DNA of 64,000 nt from Acanthornis magna (Eukaryota > Chordata > Aves > Passeriformes > Acanthizidae). The position numbers and the translations under genes are program-made. The stretch lies in assembly GCA_036785705.1 (NCBI GenBank), contig JAWUZG010000173.1:4139001-4203000 (forward strand). Direction: 5' to 3'. Below are positions 61,128 to 64,000 of this stretch, piece by piece. The notes under the pieces were generated by a model that worked only from the letters and a program-made list of their open reading frames with translations, was not told the DNA's origin and searched no databases. Position 1 is the first letter of the stretch; every line of letters starts with the position of its first letter.

Positions 61128-61145
61128 GTGTAATTGGAATTACAC
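61128..61145. promoter_or_regulatory. Palindrome with two homeodomain-type sites
   Basis: GTGTAATTGGAATTACAC is a perfect 8+2+8 inverted repeat that presents TAAT and ATTA cores facing each other, four bases apart, as dimeric homeodomain sites do. Complex AT-rich sequence surrounds it. This is a candidate enhancer motif by pattern only. Confidence 0.3.
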
Positions 61146-61900
61146 ATGCATATGTTTGGCCCAATGACTTTATTAACTTTCATCCATAGGCAGTTATTGA
61201 AAAGAATATTGCCAGCTCTGCTTACTTAAAATGAAGTGTGTTTCCTGTTTTGGATCCTTCTTGGATGAGAGGAAAGAAAAAAAAAAACGGAATAATTTGG
61301 TCTGTGCCCAGATTCTGAACACTGTGTTATTCAATTTCAATTAAAAGTAATAGGAAAAAAGGTATATTTTTTTTGTTGCTTAGCAAAACATGAAATAAGC
61401 TCTGGGCTTGGTGTCTGCATCTTCTCTTTCAGATTTTTTTTTTTTTTTTTGTATTTCCAAATATAAATCAAGCCTTGCTGTCACACTGAACCTTGATGTC
61501 ATTTGGAATAGTATCCTTTTATCCCATTTTACCAGCTTTTTATCAACATGACTATGACAAGAGTCACTCTTGGTATTTAAATGCTGATGAAGGAAAAGTG
61601 AGCCTTGGTCCCAAGTTGTGTATCTTCAGAGCTCTGTGACACAGATCCCCATTTCTCAGTGGTCAGCCACTGTAGTAGTTCTGCCTCTCTTTCTCTCGAT
61701 GAAAAGTAGGCATTCTCAAGGTGCAATTCATCTGAGCCATCACAGATATCTATGTTAAAAAGACATAGACCTCTTTCTGAAAATGTCTGCTCCTTCCATG
61801 GCCTCTGGAATGCAGGAGCACGAATGAGATGCAGGTGTTGGTCCCCCGAACACTTACATTTAGTTAAATAAACCCCAAGGTGCTTTCCTGATTTTACAGT

Positions 61901-62110
61901 TACTGTAGCACATTCACATCCTAATTGAGGTCAGGGCTCCATTTTGTAGGTGCAATCCCTAAGAATAATGGGATTCCATTTGTGTGAAGGAAAAACAGCT
62001 CTCCTAATAGACAAGATAAACAAAGTAAAATTGAGATTAAGTTACCTGCCCCAGATTAGTGGCAGAACCTTGGAGAAAGCTAATGTTTTGGTTCAGTGCC
62101 CAAACTATAG
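61901..62110 (-). mobile_element. MIR-type amniote SINE, reverse orientation
   Basis: In order the plus strand shows AGCACATTCACATCCTAATT, GAGGTCAGGGCTCCATTTTG, AGCTCTCCTAATAGACAAGA, TAAACAAAG, TTGAGATTAAGTTACCTGCC, CCAGATTAGTGGCAGAACCT and TTCAGTGCCCAAACTATAG. This matches the complement of an amniote MIR-like element ('…cctaattgaggtcagggccccattg…agagcttacaatctaaatagacaagacagacaaag…gagattaagtgacttgccc…agtggcagagc…'). The element is nearly full length but diverged. The overlapping 80-codon open frame is chance. Confidence 0.62.
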
Positions 62111-64000
62111 AAATACATTACCATTTGGGACACAAATCACTGAATATGGTACCACTGAAATCACTGAAATGCCTTGCACTACACTAATGTAGTGTTGCTG
62201 CATGATGTCTTTATTATTAATAATGCTCCTGATGAATGAGGTTTTATTGTTGCTGAGTGATACTAACCCTCACTAGGATTCTTCTTTCCAAGCATTTTGC
62301 ATAGATAGTGAGATATAACCTATGTGGATCAGTTTTTGTCCACACCATCGTCCTGAGAAACTCTTTGTTCAGCTCCATGTTCAACAAGACGTGGCTTCTG
62401 ACCAAAAAAATTGTGGGAGCTGGGACAATGGGGAATCGTGGACTGAACTAACAAATTGGCAGGTCCAGCCACATGGTGATCTGAAAATAAAAGGATCTGG
62501 AAGGGAATAAACACTGGGAAAAGATGGAGTTCTGCCAAGGTGGAAGGGAGAGGATGCTGAGTTTAGAAGCCAGGGACATTGCAGTGTGGAGAGAGGAGGG
62601 CAGATGTACAGAATTCTTGCCTTTGATTGATGGTTTAATAGGCAAGTATGACTGCTGATTATATTGGAAGAGTAGATATATGGTAAAGCATTAAGAATAG
62701 CCAGATTCTGGTGATTTACTAGTCACAACTACTTCTTATAAATATAAGGAAAAAAAACCCCTGCATAGATGATGCAAAGGGTATAAAACCATCACTCTAG
62801 GAAATTTCACACCAATTTTCTGCTCAGCTTTGGGAAAAAAAAAAAGTGCTTAAAATGATAATTACAGAGTTGTGTTGAGAATCTTCCAGAATTATTGGTA
62901 AATGATGATAGAATACACCAGAAGAAAAAAAAAGAAAGAAAGAAGAACATAAAAATCCACTGTCAGTTACTTGATAATTACAAATCTAAAAAAGGATGGG
63001 AGGGGAGTGGAAGAAAAAATCCCAGACTTGTATCTTTATTAGGAGCTCAAAATGTCACATATAAGCAAGGAATACTACATAAAATATTAAGCGACTCTAA
63101 TGCTGACTGGGAAAATTTATGGAGTTGGAGCTGTCTGTCTTAAATCATGCCCTCTAGTTATCTGTGCTTCATCTTGCCTAACTTGCATTCTCTGAGGACT
63201 GTGCAAGTTTTTAATTCTGTGTATTTATAAAAAATTTACAAAGGATTAATTTAAGCACTACATTAAGATAATAATAATAATAATGATAATAATCTGAGAT
63301 GCACACAGAGGGAGGGAGAGAGATGTTGCAGGAAGGAAGGTTTACCAAACAGTAGTTATGAAGATATAGCTTTATTTTTCCTCTTGTTTGTTTGCTTGAT
63401 TTTTAATGAAAACTGATGTTTTCACATCTAGAAAAGTAATTATTTGGCAGTTTGGCAATTTGTTGCTCTGTTATGAAGAATTGCTGCTGTATATCATTAT
63501 GGTTGAAACTAGCCTTTCATTACAGCTTTAATAACGATTCTCTACCTGCCACTGCCAGTAAAATCAACTTCAGTGAAGTATCTCACTAACTTGCACCTGA
63601 CTAAAGTGTATGTTTTTGTGTTTGCTTTTGGTTCTGGGATTTCTTCTTTGTTGGTTTTTTGTTTGTTTGTTTGTTTGGTTGGTTTTTTTGATTTTTTTCT
63701 TGCAAAACTGATGCAAAATAAGTAACATGTCCTGGATATGGGAGTGCAGTGGAGTAAACTCATTTTTTATGTGCATATTCTGAACCTTCATCTAACCCAG
63801 CATCCAAACACCTTGAAATCTCCATGTAAACCCAAGATTTGATGATATTTGGCACGTCTCAGCTTAATTAATTAGAGTACTAAATGGCTGCTTGTGGGTT
63901 TATTGTTGTCCCAGACAGTGTAAACCCACAGTTGGGATCCTAATCTCGAGCACTTCAGCTCAACAAGCACCATGGACAGAGAAGGGCCAAGCAGGGGAAA
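62111..64000. other. Non-coding, simple repeats only
   Basis: Holds A-rich runs near 62830-62845 and 62925-62945, an ATA trinucleotide stretch (63266-63294), a GGGA-rich patch near 63308-63345 and the G/T tract at 63648-63700. No genes recognised. Confidence 0.55.
63648..63700 (-). repeat. G/T-rich (TTTG)n tract
   Basis: TTGGTTTTTTG and (GTTT)n, GGTTGG and T runs; the complement has the same A/C composition as 14806-15245. Confidence 0.88.

Larger units (their letters stand above)
59367..61900. other. Non-coding; poly-A run and small repeats
   Basis: Holds an A43 run (60071-60113), a 16-bp tandem duplication (60360-60391), TTTAATT units near 60936-60975 and a palindrome (61128-61145). No gene or retroposed body is seen before the A43 run. 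Confidence 0.55.

Noticed and set aside
1..64000. CRISPR arrays, operons, tRNA/rRNA genes, prophage or bacterial mobile systems
   Set aside because: None seen; base composition and repeat content are vertebrate, and the direct repeats present are microsatellites or duplications without spacer structure.

Overview
The window looks like non-coding nuclear DNA from a bird. The evidence is its repeats: about a dozen CR1 LINE fragments, several still carrying the avian CR1 3' end (ATTCTATG-type octamers), two solo LTRs of avian ERVL type with 5-bp target duplications, many microsatellites, and a few very old MIR/CORE-SINE-like remnants shared among amniotes. A songbird is plausible from the LTR type, but I cannot prove the order from sequence alone. 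I find no bacterial-style genes, operons, CRISPR arrays, rRNA or tRNA. The long open frames are explained by simple sequence, by CR1 or LTR sequence, or by chance, and none shows a recognisable protein domain. The region is best read as intergenic or deep intronic.

Layout. 1-5 kb: a 480-bp pyrimidine tract, two MIR-like remnants, an old palindromic repeat, a 41-A run and a good CR1 copy. 5-15 kb: a CR1 piece next to a (CCTAT)n array, a short CR1 3' end, then a 440-bp tract made almost only of A and C. 15-20 kb: two old, diverged CR1 copies. 20.8-21.3 kb: solo LTR 1, flanked by TTCAG. 25.3-26.4 kb: a CR1 copy split by solo LTR 2, flanked by CAAGC. 29-37 kb: three CR1 copies and a MIR-like tail. 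41.5 kb: an 18-copy GAAGGA array inside a longer purine tract. 45-50 kb: two CR1 pieces. 52-64 kb: G/T-rich and purine-rich simple tracts, an old CR1, a 43-A run and a MIR-like element in reverse orientation.

The best-supported structural result is the two solo LTRs. Both share the 3' end pattern CAAAC(C/G)AAGACA, both have TG...CA termini and exact 5-bp target duplications, and one is nested in an older CR1, which gives a relative age order. The only hint of coding sequence is a short open stretch at 54.6-54.7 kb whose translation resembles the F and G strands of an immunoglobulin domain and follows a possible splice acceptor; this is speculative. I did not find a novel multi-gene system here.
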